Shown: positions 16,487-26,404 of the stretch, piece after piece
Layout of the letters: every line of letters begins with the position of its first letter
Position numbering within the stretch: the first letter of the stretch is position 1
Assembly (NCBI RefSeq): GCF_000717875.1
Contig: NZ_JOCT01000013.1
Location: 1 to 64,000, forward strand
Length of the DNA: 64,000 bases
Origin: Streptomyces sp. NRRL S-455
GTDB taxonomy: Bacteria > Actinomycetota > Actinomycetes > Streptomycetales > Streptomycetaceae
Direction of reading: 5' to 3'
Made by a program: the position numbers and the translations under genes
The notes under the pieces: model-generated
The model's input: the letters and a program-made list of their open reading frames with translations, nothing else
Database searches by the model: none
Told to the model about the DNA's origin: nothing

Positions 16487-17146
16487 ATGCGTGGGACAGG
16501 TTCCGTGGGGGCGGTCTGCGGGCTGCTGGTGCTGCTCGGCGCCCTGGTGACCGGGTGCCAGAGCCCGTCCGGAGGACTCGCGGGGGACGGCCGGCCGCGC
16601 GAACCGGCGTCGGGGACGACGACTGCCGCCGTCTCGCCGGTGGCGACCCGGCCGGCCGGGTACGGGGCGGTGTTCCTCGCGGTCGACGAGTGCAGTTCGT
16701 TCGGTACGACGAGCTTCACCGAGGTGCCCTGCACCGGTGAGCGGGCCGCGGCCCGGGTCGTGGCCCGCCACAACGGCACGGTGCGTGGCGGACCGCGCTG
16801 CCCGGCCCGCACCGACTTCGTCCTGCACATCAGCGAGCAGCGGCCCGCGTCCGACGAGGACGGCGACGGGGTGGTGCCGCGGGGCTACGCCTGTATGCGC
16901 AACCTCCAGCCGCCCCACCCAGGGGACCCGGGCGCCGGGGGCGGTCCCCGCACCATCGTCGGCGACTGCGTCTACGGCTCCGGAGCCGGGCAGGTCCGTG
17001 AGACCGCCTGCGACGGCACGGGTGAGCGGGAACCGGAGTACGAGGTGACCCGGGCCGTCACCGAGCGCGCCGACTGCCCCGCCTCGACCGCCCTGTACGT
17101 CAGGCTCGGCGGCGACCGGCCCGTGGGGTGCGCCCGGCCGCTGTGA
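16487..17146 (+). CDS. Putative lipoprotein, unknown function
   Basis: 219 residues from ATG 16487 with a G-rich site upstream. The signal peptide VGAVCGLLVLLGALVTGCQ ends in the lipobox LVTGC, so it is probably a lipid-anchored extracellular protein. The mature part has eight further cysteines spaced in pairs, suggesting disulfides in a compact repeated fold: two similar halves each contain a C-T/D-G-T/S-GE/R pattern. No family is recognised. It is convergent with the S37 peptidase, 24 bp apart. Confidence 0.72.
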   Translation: MRGTGSVGAVCGLLVLLGALVTGCQSPSGGLAGDGRPREPASGTTTAAVSPVATRPAGYGAVFLAVDECSSFGTTSFTEVPCTGERAAARVVARHNGTVRGGPRCPARTDFVLHISEQRPASDEDGDGVVPRGYACMRNLQPPHPGDPGAGGGPRTIVGDCVYGSGAGQVRETACDGTGEREPEYEVTRAVTERADCPASTALYVRLGGDRPVGCARPL

Positions 17147-17170
17147 GCGGCGGCCGGGCGCGGCGGGGTG

Positions 17171-18601
17171 TTACGGACGCAGCGTCATCTCACGCTGTAC
17201 GTCCCGCTTGTCGAGCTTGGCGTCGAACTTCGCCAGCGGCTTCGCCGACCGCGGGTCGGCCTGCACCGTGCCGGAGGCGACGCCGGCCCAGTCGAGGATG
17301 CGGGCGGTGGCGAGTGCCTTCTGCTCGGGGACGAGGCCCGCGACGTTGGCGCCGTGGTTCATGCCGGGGGCGGTGAAGACGTAGGAGTCCTTGGCGCCCT
17401 TGCCGACACGGAACGGCTCCGCGCTCCACGGGTCGTTCTCGCCGTTGACGAAGAGCATGTGGCGGGCGTTGTGCCGGACCCAGGTGTCCACGTCGCGCAT
17501 CGCCTGAGGCTGGAACCTCATGGGGATGTCCCGCGGGACGAAGTTCCGGGGCGGCTGGTAGCCGTAGCGGATGTACTTCTTCTCGATGTGCGGGAAGTGG
17601 ATCGTCGGCGCGCCGAGCTGGGTGCCGGCCTGGTAGTAGTACGGCGTGTAGGTCGTGAGGCCCTGGTCGGCGTAGGCGGAGAAGCCGGCGATCGTGTCGA
17701 CGGAGTCCCAGATCTCGTCGTCGGTGGCGTTCTTCGCGTCGGCCGGGATCTGGTCGCATCCGGACAGCAGGTTGTACTGCCAGAAGCCCCACACGTAGTC
17801 GAGGACGGTCGCCTCGTAGGCCTTGTCCAGGCTGCCGATGGTGGTGAAGGTGAGGCCGTTCTCCTCGGCGAAGGCCGAGTACTTCTTCTCCAGTTGCTCG
17901 CGGCGCACCAGCGCCTCGCGCTGCACCGCGTTCAGCCGGTCGCGGCACTCCTTGGTACCGACGGTGGCGAAGAAGCGGTCGTAGGCCGAATCCTCCCTGT
18001 TGACCACGTCGTTGGGGGCGACGTAGGCGACGACGCCGTCCATGTCGCGCGGGTAGAAGCGCTCGTAGTAGGTGGCGGTCATGCCGCCCTTCGAGCCGCC
18101 CGTGGAGATCCACTTCTTGTCGTAGATCCCCTTCAGCGCCTTGAAGACGCGGTGCTGGTCGCTGGCGGCCTGCCAGATGTCCAGCTTGGACCAGTCGGCC
18201 GGCTCGGGCCGGGACGGGGTGAAGAAGCGGTACTCCAGGGAGACCTGGTTGCCGTCCACGATCTGGGTCGGCTCACTGCGGCGGGGCGTCGTGGAGACGT
18301 TGTAGCCGCTGGTGAAGAAGACCGTCGGGCGTGAGACGTCCTTGTGCAGCACCGTGATGCGCTGCTGGAACGTGCCCTTGGAGGGCCTGCGGTGGTCGAC
18401 CGGCTGGGTGTAGTTCAGGACGAAGAAGCGGTAGCCGGTGTACGGCTTCTCCTCGACCAGGCTCATGCCCGGTATGGAGAGCAGCCTCTCCTTGATGTCA
18501 GCGGTGCCGGACTCCGGCTCGGCGGCGGTGGCCGCCCCGGCCGTGCTCAACGTGCCTATGAGCACCGTGAGCGCCAGCAGCCATCTGAGCGCCTTGCGCA
18601 T
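17171..18601 (-). CDS. Secreted PS-10 (S37) family tripeptidyl aminopeptidase-like serine peptidase
   Basis: 476 residues from ATG 18601, with AGGGGAG five bases upstream. A signal peptide (LRWLLALTVLIGTLSTAGAATAA) is followed by an alpha/beta hydrolase whose nucleophile elbow is STGGSKGGMTA (GxSxG). Late segments include NGENDPWSAEP (acid) and APGMNHGAN (His), completing a Ser-Asp-His triad. This matches Streptomyces PS-10/S37 peptidases, which remove tripeptides from extracellular proteins; the related S28 family is the alternative. It is a single gene with its own upstream region. Confidence 0.83.
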   Translation of the reverse strand: MRKALRWLLALTVLIGTLSTAGAATAAEPESGTADIKERLLSIPGMSLVEEKPYTGYRFFVLNYTQPVDHRRPSKGTFQQRITVLHKDVSRPTVFFTSGYNVSTTPRRSEPTQIVDGNQVSLEYRFFTPSRPEPADWSKLDIWQAASDQHRVFKALKGIYDKKWISTGGSKGGMTATYYERFYPRDMDGVVAYVAPNDVVNREDSAYDRFFATVGTKECRDRLNAVQREALVRREQLEKKYSAFAEENGLTFTTIGSLDKAYEATVLDYVWGFWQYNLLSGCDQIPADAKNATDDEIWDSVDTIAGFSAYADQGLTTYTPYYYQAGTQLGAPTIHFPHIEKKYIRYGYQPPRNFVPRDIPMRFQPQAMRDVDTWVRHNARHMLFVNGENDPWSAEPFRVGKGAKDSYVFTAPGMNHGANVAGLVPEQKALATARILDWAGVASGTVQADPRSAKPLAKFDAKLDKRDVQREMTLRP

Positions 18602-18704
18602 GCGCACTCCCCTGTGAGACAGATGTGCGCCGGAAGCTAGCGGACCAACTCACCGGAGCACCAGGGGACATAGGGAAAACCCTGTGCGCGCGAGGGTGTT
18701 CGTG

Positions 18705-19097
18705 TCAGCAGAGGATCCAACGGGTGTTGACCTTCCCCGCCCCGGCCCCGCCCTTGAGCCAGACGCAGCGGCGCCCCGCGTGCACGGTCACCGGCCCCGC
18801 GTGGTGCGCGTAGCTGCCCTGGTCCACGACCGGGCGGTTGCCCCGCGCCTGCACGCTCACCGACATCTGGCGCTTCGCGCCGGGCTTCTTGGCGAGGGTC
18901 ACGGCGCAGACGTAGCCACCGCGCTTGTAGACGAGCACGGTCCCGGTGGAGAACGACAGGACGCGGACCTTGCGTCCGGGGCAGTACGCGGAAGCCGCGG
19001 CCTGCGCCTCCCCCGGCGCGGCGAGCGCGAGCAGCCCGGAGGCGGTCAGCACGGCCAGGCCGAGGGCGAGGCGCCGGCGTATCGGTCCACTGTCCAC
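18705..19097 (-). CDS. Small secreted protein, unknown function
   Basis: 130 residues from GTG 19097 with GGGAGG upstream. A Sec signal (RRRLALGLAVLTASGLLALAAPGEAQA) precedes a roughly 95-residue basic domain, predicted to be beta-rich (RKVRVLSFSTGTVLVYKRGGYVCAVTLAKK) with four cysteines that can form two disulfides. No enzyme motif is seen. Similar small secreted proteins are common in Streptomyces and remain uncharacterised. It lies between the S37 peptidase and the ABC exporter, all on the minus strand but with gaps near 100 bp, so co-transcription is uncertain. Confidence 0.68.
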   Translation of the reverse strand: MDSGPIRRRLALGLAVLTASGLLALAAPGEAQAAASAYCPGRKVRVLSFSTGTVLVYKRGGYVCAVTLAKKPGAKRQMSVSVQARGNRPVVDQGSYAHHAGPVTVHAGRRCVWLKGGAGAGKVNTRWILC

Positions 19098-19206
19098 TGT
19101 CGTCCTCCCGTACCGCGTCTTCCGCGTCCATCGGCGTACTGCTGTACGGACGCATGACGTATGTCGGACGGTTGCACGAGCGTAACGGAAACGCTGTTCG
19201 TGGCTC

Positions 19207-22200
19207 TCAGCGGGCCGCGCCGACCGGCTCCTCCGGCTCCGCGGCGCCGATGAACGTCCGCCACAGCTCCGCGTACCGCCCGCCGCGCGCGAGCAGTTCC
19301 TCGTGCGTGCCGTCCTCGGCGACCCGGCCGTAATCCATGACGACGACCCGGTCCGCGCGAGCTGCGGTGGTGAGCCGGTGGGCGACGACCAGGGTCGTGC
19401 GGCGGCCCGCGAGGCGGTCGGTGGCCTGATTGACCTGGGCCTCCGTGGCCAGGTCCAGCGCGGCCGTGGCCTCGTCGAGTAGCAGGACGTCCGGGTCGAC
19501 CAGTTCGGCACGGGCCAGGGCGATCAGCTGCCGTTGCCCGGCGGAAAGGTTGCGGCCCCGCTCGGCCACCTCGTGGAGGTAGCCGCCCTCCAGGGTGGCG
19601 ATCATCTCGTGCGCGCCGACCGCCCGGGCCGCCGCCTCGACCTCGGCGTCGGTGGCGTCGGGCCGCCCGTAGGCGATGGCGTCACGGACGGTGCCCTTGA
19701 AGAGGTACGCCTCCTGCGGGACGACGCCCAGACGGTGCCGGTACGACGTGAGGTCCAGGGAGCGCAGATCGGTGCCGTCGACGGTGACCCGGCCGCTGGT
19801 CGGGTCGTAGAAGCGGGCCACCAGCTTCACGAGGGTGGACTTCCCGGCGCCGGTCTCGCCGACGAAGGCGACGGTCTGCCCGGCCGGGATGCGCAGGTCG
19901 ACCCCGCCCAGGGCCTCTTCGTCGTCGCCGTAGGCGAAGTGGACGTCCTCGAAGGCGATCTCGCCTCGCAGGGACGGCACTTCGAGGGGCTCGTCGGCGG
20001 ACTTCGTCGAGGTCGGCTCCTGGAGGAGCTCCTGGATGCGGCCCAGCGAGACCGATGCCTGCTGGTATCCGTCGAAGACCTGGGAGAGCTGCTGCACGGG
20101 CGCGAAGAACAGGTCGATGTAGAGCAGGTAGGCCACCAGGGAGCCGATCGCGAGCGTGCCGTCGTCGACCCGGGCGCCGCCCACGATCAGCACGGCCGCC
20201 GCCGCCAGGGACGACAGGAACTGCACGAAGGGGAAGTACACGGAGATCAGCCACTGGCCCCGGATGCGCGCCCGGCGGTAGCTGTCGCTGCGCTCGGCGA
20301 ACCGCCGCCCGCCGTCCTTCTCGCGCCGGAAGGCCTGCACGATCCGCAGGCCCGACACCGACTCCTGGAGGTCGGCGTTGACCACCGACACGCGCTCGCG
20401 GGCCAGCTCGTACGCCTTCACGCTCGCCCGGCGGAAGAAGAACGTGGCGACGATCAGCGGCGGCAGCGTAGCGAAGACGACCAGCGCGAGCTGTACGTCG
20501 ATCACCACCAGGGCGACCATGATGCCGAAGAAGGTGACGACCGAGACGAAGGCCGTGACCAGGCCGGTCTGGAGGAACGTCGACAGCGCGTCGACGTCGG
20601 TCGTCATCCGGGTCATGATCCGGCCGGTCAGCTCCCGCTCGTAGTAGTCGAGCCCGAGGCGCTGGAGCTGGGCGAAGATCTTCAGCCGGAGCGAGTACAG
20701 GACCCGCTCCCCGGTGCGTCCCGTCATGCGGGTCTCACCGATCTGGGCCGCCCACTGCACGGCCACCGTGAGCAGTCCGAGCAGGGCGGCCGCCCAGACG
20801 GCGCCGAGCGCGACCTGCGTGACGCCGGAGTCGATGCCGTGCCGGATCAGCACGGGCAGCAGCAGGCCCATGCCCGCGTCGACGGCGACCAGGAGGAGAC
20901 TGACCAGCAGCGGCAGCCCGAAGCCGCGCAGCAGCCGCCGCAGGCCGTACGACTCCTCCGGCTGGACCGCCCGGGACTCGTCCACGTCGGGCACGTCGGT
21001 GGCCGGGGGCAGCGCCTCGACCTGGGCGAGGAGCTCGGGGGTGGCGGGGCTCTCGGCGAGGGCGGTGTCCTCGCGCTCGCGGTCACCGGACCACAGCCGT
21101 GGCGTGACCCCGCGCTCGGCGTCGAACTCGGCGTCCAGCTCCTCCCGGACGGAGGTGTCCTCCTGGGGGCAGGCCGGCTGGGTGTGGCCCGGGGAGACGG
21201 CGCCCAGCTCGTCGGGGTCGGTGAGCAGGCGGCGGTAGAGGGCGGAGCGCTCCTGGAGCTCGTCGTGGGTGCCGATGGCGGCGAGGCGGCCGCCGTCCAG
21301 GACGGCGATGCGGTCGGCGAGGTTCAGGGTGGAGCGGCGGTGCGCGATGAGCAGGGTGGTGCGGCCCCGCATGACACTCTTCAGGGCCCCGTGGATCTCG
21401 TGCTCGACCCGGGCGTCCACGGCGGAGGTGGCGTCGTCGAGGACCAGCAGGCGCGGGTCGGTGAGGATCGCCCGGGCGAGGGCGACGCGCTGGCGCTGGC
21501 CGCCGGAGAGGGTGAGGCCGTGCTCACCGACGGTGGTGTCGTAGCCGTCGGGGAGTTCCCGGATGAAACGGTCCGCCTGGGCGGCGCGGGCGGCCTTCTC
21601 GATCTCTTCCTGGGTGGCGTCCGGACGGCCGTAGGCGATGTTGTTGCGGACCGTGTCGGAGAAGAGGAACGAGTCCTCCGGGACCAGCCCGATCGCCGCC
21701 CGCAGCGACTCCAGGGACAGCTCGCGCACGTCGTGCCCACCGACCAGGACGGCCCCGCGGGTGACGTCGTAGAAGCGCGGCAGGAGGAGGGAGACGGTGG
21801 ACTTGCCGGAGCCGGAGGAGCCGACGACGGCGAGGGTCTCGCCCGGGCGGATCTCGAAGGACAGCCCGTCGAGGACCGGGTGGTCGGTGTCGTAGCCGAA
21901 GGAGACGTCGTCGAACTCGACGGTCGCGGGGGCGTCGGCGGGCAGCTCCTTGGAACCGTCCTTGAGCGAGGGCTCGGTGTCGATCAGCTCCAGGACGCGC
22001 TCGGTACCGGCGCGGGCCTGCTGGCCGACCGTGAGCACCATGGCGAGCATGCGGACCGGGCCGACCAGCTGGGCGAGGTAGGTGGAGAAGGCGACGAACG
22101 TGCCGAGCGTGACGTGCCCGCGCACCGCCAGATAGCCGCCGAGCGCCAGCATCGCGACCTGGCCGAGCGCCGGGACGGCCTGGAGGGCCGGGGTGTAGAC

Positions 22201-22926
22201 CGAGTTCAGGCGGATGGTGCGCAGCCGGCCGGCGAAGAGCCGGCGGCTGACGTCCTTGAGTTTTCCGGTCTCCTGCTCCTCCTGCCCGAAGCCCTTCACC
22301 ACGCGTACACCGCTGACGGCACCGTCGACCACCCCGGCGACGGCGGCGGCCTGGGCCTGGGCGTACCAGGTGGAGGGGTGCAGACGGGTCCGGCTGCGCT
22401 TGGCGATCCACCAGAGGGCGGGGGCCACGGCCAGGGCGACGAGGGTCAGCGGCCACGACAGCGACGCCATGATCACCAGGGAGATCGCGAACAGGAGGAA
22501 GTTCCCGATGGTCATCGGGAGCATGAAGAGCAGGCCCTGGATCAGCTGGAGGTCGCTGGTGGCCCGGCCGATGACCTGGCCGGTGGACAGCTCGTCCTGG
22601 CGGCGGCCGTCGAGCCGGGTGATCGTGCCGTACATCGCCGTCCGCAGGTCGTGCTGGACGTCGAGGGCGAGGCGGCCGCCGTAGTAGCGGCGGACGTAGG
22701 TGAGGACGTAGACGACCAGGGCGGCGGCGACGAGGAGGCCCGCCCAGGTGGTCATGGACCGGGTGTGGTCGCTGATGACGTCGTCGATGATCACCTTGGT
22801 GATCAAGGGGACGACGGCCATGACGGCCATGCCGGCGAGCGAGGAGCCGAGGGCGAGGACGACATCCTTCGGGTGGCGCCACGCGTAGCCCCACAGTTGT
22901 CGTGCCCATCCCCGTTTCGGTGTCAC
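19207..22926 (-). CDS. Fused heterodimer-type ABC exporter (TMD-NBD-TMD-NBD)
   Basis: 1239 residues from GTG 22926 (GGAAGG seven bases upstream). Each half has a six-helix ABC transmembrane domain and an ATPase domain. NBD1 has [17 protein letters not shown] and a Walker B ending LDDATSA, so the catalytic Glu is replaced by Asp. NBD2 has [17 protein letters not shown] and LLLDEATA with the Glu intact. This is the asymmetry of heterodimeric exporters such as BmrCD and TM287/288, here joined by an acidic linker (about residues 590-680). Export of a lipid, peptide or drug is expected; the substrate is unknown. Confidence 0.9.
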   Translation of the reverse strand: MTPKRGWARQLWGYAWRHPKDVVLALGSSLAGMAVMAVVPLITKVIIDDVISDHTRSMTTWAGLLVAAALVVYVLTYVRRYYGGRLALDVQHDLRTAMYGTITRLDGRRQDELSTGQVIGRATSDLQLIQGLLFMLPMTIGNFLLFAISLVIMASLSWPLTLVALAVAPALWWIAKRSRTRLHPSTWYAQAQAAAVAGVVDGAVSGVRVVKGFGQEEQETGKLKDVSRRLFAGRLRTIRLNSVYTPALQAVPALGQVAMLALGGYLAVRGHVTLGTFVAFSTYLAQLVGPVRMLAMVLTVGQQARAGTERVLELIDTEPSLKDGSKELPADAPATVEFDDVSFGYDTDHPVLDGLSFEIRPGETLAVVGSSGSGKSTVSLLLPRFYDVTRGAVLVGGHDVRELSLESLRAAIGLVPEDSFLFSDTVRNNIAYGRPDATQEEIEKAARAAQADRFIRELPDGYDTTVGEHGLTLSGGQRQRVALARAILTDPRLLVLDDATSAVDARVEHEIHGALKSVMRGRTTLLIAHRRSTLNLADRIAVLDGGRLAAIGTHDELQERSALYRRLLTDPDELGAVSPGHTQPACPQEDTSVREELDAEFDAERGVTPRLWSGDREREDTALAESPATPELLAQVEALPPATDVPDVDESRAVQPEESYGLRRLLRGFGLPLLVSLLLVAVDAGMGLLLPVLIRHGIDSGVTQVALGAVWAAALLGLLTVAVQWAAQIGETRMTGRTGERVLYSLRLKIFAQLQRLGLDYYERELTGRIMTRMTTDVDALSTFLQTGLVTAFVSVVTFFGIMVALVVIDVQLALVVFATLPPLIVATFFFRRASVKAYELARERVSVVNADLQESVSGLRIVQAFRREKDGGRRFAERSDSYRRARIRGQWLISVYFPFVQFLSSLAAAAVLIVGGARVDDGTLAIGSLVAYLLYIDLFFAPVQQLSQVFDGYQQASVSLGRIQELLQEPTSTKSADEPLEVPSLRGEIAFEDVHFAYGDDEEALGGVDLRIPAGQTVAFVGETGAGKSTLVKLVARFYDPTSGRVTVDGTDLRSLDLTSYRHRLGVVPQEAYLFKGTVRDAIAYGRPDATDAEVEAAARAVGAHEMIATLEGGYLHEVAERGRNLSAGQRQLIALARAELVDPDVLLLDEATAALDLATEAQVNQATDRLAGRRTTLVVAHRLTTAARADRVVVMDYGRVAEDGTHEELLARGGRYAELWRTFIGAAEPEEPVGAAR

Positions 22927-22986
22927 GCCGGTGCCTTCCAGTCGTCCTGATCTACCGGAAGGCACCAACGTCTTCGGCCGCGGATT

Positions 22987-24033
22987 TCATCCCGCCGTAA
23001 CAGTTTCGCTTTGTTCACGGGTGCGGGTGCGTGGGGGCTGGTCGCGCAGTTCCCCGCGCCCCTGGGTGTCTGCGCGTACTCGCAGGTGATACAAGCGGGT
23101 CGTCTGTGCCGGGTTCTCGTTGTCGTCGCTGGCCAGCAGGACCTTCAGGGTGTTCTTCGTGCGGCCCGTGATCGTCATGGCCTCGATGTTGTCCAGGAGG
23201 GGGTTCGGCTGGGGCTGCTTGGCCGTCGCTCCCAGGGGCGGGCAGGTCACGAGGTCGGTGAGCAGGGTCTTCCGCGTCCCATGGCGGGGGTCGGCCAGGT
23301 AGAGGCGGACCGTGTTGCCGACGCCCGCCGTGAAGCCGCGTTCCAGGACCAGGAGGCGGCCGTCGGGGGTGGCCTGGATCTCGGGGACGCCGAGGCCGGG
23401 GTCCGTGCGGTAGGTGTACTGGGCGGCGAGGCGGAAGTGGGCCCCGTCGCGCTTCCAGGTCTGGAGGCGGACGGTGTCGGCGGGGTCACCGGAGAGGGGG
23501 TACTCCATGGAGGCCATGAGGGTGCGGCCGTCGGGGAAGAGGGTCAGGCCCTCGAAGGTGCCGTTGGGACGGGCACGGCCCGCCGGGGGCACGCGCAGGT
23601 CGTCCGGGACCGGGAGTCGGTCGAGGAGCTTGCCGGTGCGGGAGTAGCGGCGTACGGACGGCTCGGTCTCGGAGGTCACGAGATACGTGCCGTCCCGGTC
23701 CACCACCAGGCCCTCGGAGTCGAGTGCGGTTCCGGTCTCGTCGGTGAGCGGTGTGACCGAGCGGGGCCTCAGGGTCCGCGCGTCCAGGCGGAAGAGGGCC
23801 GAGCGGTCGGAGAGGGCGGCCAGGGAGCGGTCGCCGTTCACGGCCAGCGCGGAGAAGTTGCCGACGAAGGTGGTGCCGTACGTCGTCTTGTCGAGCGCGT
23901 CGGAGAAACGGTCGATGGAGACGGACGGGGAGCAGGCGTGTGAGGTCCGCGCCTGGGCGGGGCCGGCGGCGGTCAGGCAGGTGGCCGCCGCCAGGGCCGC
24001 CGTGAGGAGGGCGAGGTGGGTTCTCAGGGGCAT
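22987..24033 (-). CDS. Secreted esterase-like activity of phytase family protein
   Basis: 348 residues from ATG 24033. A signal peptide (LALLTAALAAATCLTAAGPAQA) precedes a beta-propeller-like domain: repeated short strands such as NFSALAVNGDRSLAALSDRSALFRLD, LDSEGLVVDRDGTYLVTSE, GTFEGLTLFPDGRTLMASME and NIEAMTITG. This is the phytase-like/esterase-like family found secreted in many actinobacteria; a phosphodiester or phytate-type substrate is possible but unproven. The last about 15 codons run through a dispersed 32-nt repeat (23031-23062), so the natural C-terminus seems to have been extended by repeat sequence. Confidence 0.78.
   Translation of the reverse strand: MPLRTHLALLTAALAAATCLTAAGPAQARTSHACSPSVSIDRFSDALDKTTYGTTFVGNFSALAVNGDRSLAALSDRSALFRLDARTLRPRSVTPLTDETGTALDSEGLVVDRDGTYLVTSETEPSVRRYSRTGKLLDRLPVPDDLRVPPAGRARPNGTFEGLTLFPDGRTLMASMEYPLSGDPADTVRLQTWKRDGAHFRLAAQYTYRTDPGLGVPEIQATPDGRLLVLERGFTAGVGNTVRLYLADPRHGTRKTLLTDLVTCPPLGATAKQPQPNPLLDNIEAMTITGRTKNTLKVLLASDDNENPAQTTRLYHLRVRADTQGRGELRDQPPRTRTREQSETVTAG
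23031..23062 (-). repeat. Dispersed 32-nt repeat, copy A
   Basis: Read on the minus strand it begins GGGGCGCGGGGAACTGCGCG and ends CCCCCAC. It is identical over 32 nt to 53502-53533 on the plus strand; diverged copies are at 47302-47368 and 57419-57447. This copy lies inside the 3' end of the esterase-like gene. Confidence 0.85.
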
Positions 24034-24086
24034 GGGCGTCACCGTAGGGCGGGCCGGTGACGCCGGGTAGGCCGCGCGGTGAAGGG

Positions 24087-24935
24087 TCAGCTGGCCGCCA
24101 GGTCCCGGTGGATGACCTTGGCCACGGCCTGGATGGTGGCGATGCCGTAGTTCATCGTGCTGTTGCCGTGGGTGAGGACGGTCATCACGTAGTCGTGGCC
24201 GCCGCCCTTGAACGCGCCGACGCTGTGCACGCGCCAGCCGTTCGTGGCGCGCTGCAGCCAGCCGTTCTTGACGGCCACGGTGACGCCCGCTGGCACTCCG
24301 TAGGGCGTGCCCCAGCGCTGGGACGCCACGACCTGGCCCATCAGCTTGAGGATGTAGGCCCGGGCGTTGTCGCTGAGGACCGCGTTCCTGGCCGTGAGGA
24401 GCTTCAGCAGCTTCTGCTCGTCCGTGACGGTGATCTGGGTCAGGCCCCAGTAGCCGTTCGCGCCGGGCTTGGTCTGGGTCATGCCGGCCGCGGTGAGGAA
24501 GCCCTTGATCTTCGTCATGCCGAGCTGCTTCCACAGGGCGGACGTGGCGGCGTTGTCCGACTTGGTGATCATGGCCTTGGCGAGGGTGCTCTCACGGTCG
24601 GTGAGATACCGGTTCGTCTTCTTCGCGTCCCAGAGCAGGGCCGCGAGGACGGTGACCTTCACGACGCTGGCCGAGTCGTAGACGGAACTCGCGCGCAGGC
24701 TGCAGGTGGTGTTGGTGCCGCGGTCGTACAGGCCGAGGGCGACGGTGCCCTCGCGGCCCGCGAGCGCGGCGGTGATGTCCCTCTGCAGCGTGGCGGCGAG
24801 GCCGGCCTTCGCGGACGTACAGGTCACGGCCGGTGGAGCGGCGGCGGCGGGCGTGGCGGCGGCGAGCGGCACGAGCACGCCCGTACCCACGGCCGCCGCG
24901 AGTACTCTCGCGCGCCTGGGCATCCCGTGAGTCAT
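24087..24935 (-). CDS. Secreted class A beta-lactamase-like serine hydrolase
   Basis: 282 residues from ATG 24935; a start at the fifth codon is also possible. A signal peptide (ARVLAAAVGTGVLVPLAAATPAAAA) precedes a penicillin-binding fold with SASVVK (SxxK nucleophile and Lys), SDNAA (SDN loop) and VAVKNGW in place of the KTG box. The KNG variant and the absence of a clear ExxxN omega-loop make true beta-lactam hydrolysis uncertain; Streptomyces carry many such proteins of unknown role. It is a single gene, 53 bp from the esterase-like gene. Confidence 0.8.
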   Translation of the reverse strand: MTHGMPRRARVLAAAVGTGVLVPLAAATPAAAAPPAVTCTSAKAGLAATLQRDITAALAGREGTVALGLYDRGTNTTCSLRASSVYDSASVVKVTVLAALLWDAKKTNRYLTDRESTLAKAMITKSDNAATSALWKQLGMTKIKGFLTAAGMTQTKPGANGYWGLTQITVTDEQKLLKLLTARNAVLSDNARAYILKLMGQVVASQRWGTPYGVPAGVTVAVKNGWLQRATNGWRVHSVGAFKGGGHDYVMTVLTHGNSTMNYGIATIQAVAKVIHRDLAAS

Positions 24936-25083
24936 GCAGGTCCCCCCATCCCTGTCAGCGGTACGACGCGCCCGTGCACGTCACCTCTGCTGACTCATAC
25001 GGCCGGGCAACAGTTGTACGAGTGTTCCGCCGGCATGGCCCTGGGTAGGAAGAGGCGGGGTTCACCGAAGGGGTGGGGGGACT

Positions 25084-25452
25084 GTGGCAGGAAACGGACG
25101 CAGCAAGGCGTACCTCTGCGGCCAGCTGTACGCGACGCTGAGCGTATTGCGGGTCATCTCCACGGGCAGCAACGAGTTGGCCCAGACCGCCCGTCTGGAC
25201 AAGGCGTCAGGCTCGCCGCGAGTGGAACTGCGCAAGCACCTTCAGCAGGCCGGCGAGCACCTTGAGGACGCGATGAAGGATGCCAGGCGGGCGCAGGCGG
25301 CTGCCGAGGTGTTCCAGGCGATACCCGGCTTCATCCCGCCCGGCGGTGTCCCCAGCAACCGCTTCGCTCCCAAGGAATCAGAGGACTTCAGCGACGGCTA
25401 CAGCGACCAACTGGTCGCCTACAAGCGGAAGTTCTCCTCCCTGCTGGGTTGA
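25084..25452 (+). CDS. Small protein resembling the C-terminal part of Cas8c/Csd1
   Basis: 122 residues from GTG 25084 behind a G-rich site. The order AYLCGQLYATLSVL, a helical mid-part, PRVELRKHLQQAGEHLEDAM, then AAEVFQAIPGFIPP and FAPKESEDFSDGYSDQ resembles the end of type I-C Cas8c (Csd1): a GRLFAxxE helix, a P-x-x-x-x-L-L helix and a final F-x-x-GY-x-Q. No cas gene or CRISPR array is nearby. It may be an unrelated helical Streptomyces protein. The resemblance is from memory of the family and is tentative. Confidence 0.6.
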   Translation: MAGNGRSKAYLCGQLYATLSVLRVISTGSNELAQTARLDKASGSPRVELRKHLQQAGEHLEDAMKDARRAQAAAEVFQAIPGFIPPGGVPSNRFAPKESEDFSDGYSDQLVAYKRKFSSLLG

Positions 25453-25667
25453 ACGGGGCCGTACCGCCCGGGCCGGGCCGGTGTCAGCCGCCTGCCGGAA
25501 CTCTTGACGCCCTCTTTCCCGTCGGGATACTTGCGGTCGACAGCGCACCAACTCCCGCTGTAGCACGCAGACTTCGTCGCTCCCGATCTGATGCCGTCAG
25601 AGGCTTCGCATGTACGAAATCCCGAACGACGTACGAAGCGTCGCACCCCCCCACAGGAGGATCCTCC

Positions 25668-26276
25668 ATGCGCCCACGCAAGGCAGTCATAGCCACCCTG
25701 ACGGCCGCGCTCCTGATCGGCCCCGGCGTCGCCCAGGCCGCCACTGCGCAGACGACCGCCGCGCCCGCCCCGGCCCGCGACCGGGCCGCGGCGGCCACCA
25801 TCACCTGGTCCCTCGTCCGCGCGAGCAATCCCACCGAGGACCAGCGCACCGCCTACGACGCCATCACCCGGGCCATGAACACGGCCGTGGCCCGCTACAA
25901 CAACCTCAGCGACCTGGGCAAGACCATCACCGTCCGCTACGAGCCGGGCGTCCCCACCGCCGACGGCAATATCAACGGCACGATCCGCTTCGGCAGCAAC
26001 CGCAGCTATATGAACGAACGCACGGCCCTGCACGAGATCTCCCACACCATCGGCGTGGGCACCAGCTCGGGCTGGTCCCGCATCGGCGGCAGCGGCACCT
26101 GGACCGGCGGGCAGGCCACCGCGCTCGTCAGGCAGTACGACGGCTCCGGGGCGAAGATCTCCACCGGCGGCGGCCACTTCTGGCCCTACGGCCTGAACTA
26201 CGACAACGAGTGGTCGAACACGGCGGCCGACCGCCACGTCCACATCGTCGCCGCGATGGTCCGCGACGGCCTCTAG
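25668..26276 (+). CDS. Secreted HExxH metalloprotease-like protein
   Basis: 202 residues from ATG 25668 with AGGAGG upstream. A signal peptide (AVIATLTAALLIGPGVAQA) is followed by a short propeptide-like Ala-rich stretch and a compact domain. RTALHEISHTIGVG holds the zinc motif HEISH; a third ligand could be one of the later His in GGGHFWPYGLNY or the DRHVHIV end. Upstream ITWSLVRASNPTEDQRTAYDAITRAMNTAVARYNNL gives the usual helical start of this family. A secreted zinc peptidase is the likely role. It is a single gene. Confidence 0.72.
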   Translation: MRPRKAVIATLTAALLIGPGVAQAATAQTTAAPAPARDRAAAATITWSLVRASNPTEDQRTAYDAITRAMNTAVARYNNLSDLGKTITVRYEPGVPTADGNINGTIRFGSNRSYMNERTALHEISHTIGVGTSSGWSRIGGSGTWTGGQATALVRQYDGSGAKISTGGGHFWPYGLNYDNEWSNTAADRHVHIVAAMVRDGL

Positions 26277-26404
26277 ACGACAGGGCCCGGACGGCCACAC
26301 GGCCACACGGTCTCACGGCCTTAGGCAATGTCCTCAGCCTGTTGAGGCGCGTGCCGGGTACACGGTCAGTGCACACGTGTGGACGACGAGCGGAGGTCGG
26401 GGCA

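Noticed and set aside
19534..22950. A 1138-codon open frame on the plus strand
   Set aside because: It is antisense to the ABC exporter; its translation is Gly/Arg/Gln/Asp-rich low complexity without domains, the usual mirror of high-GC coding sequence.
25084..25452. Evidence for a CRISPR-Cas system
   Set aside because: Only a tentative domain resemblance in one small gene; no other cas gene, no repeats. Kept as a finding, not as a system call.
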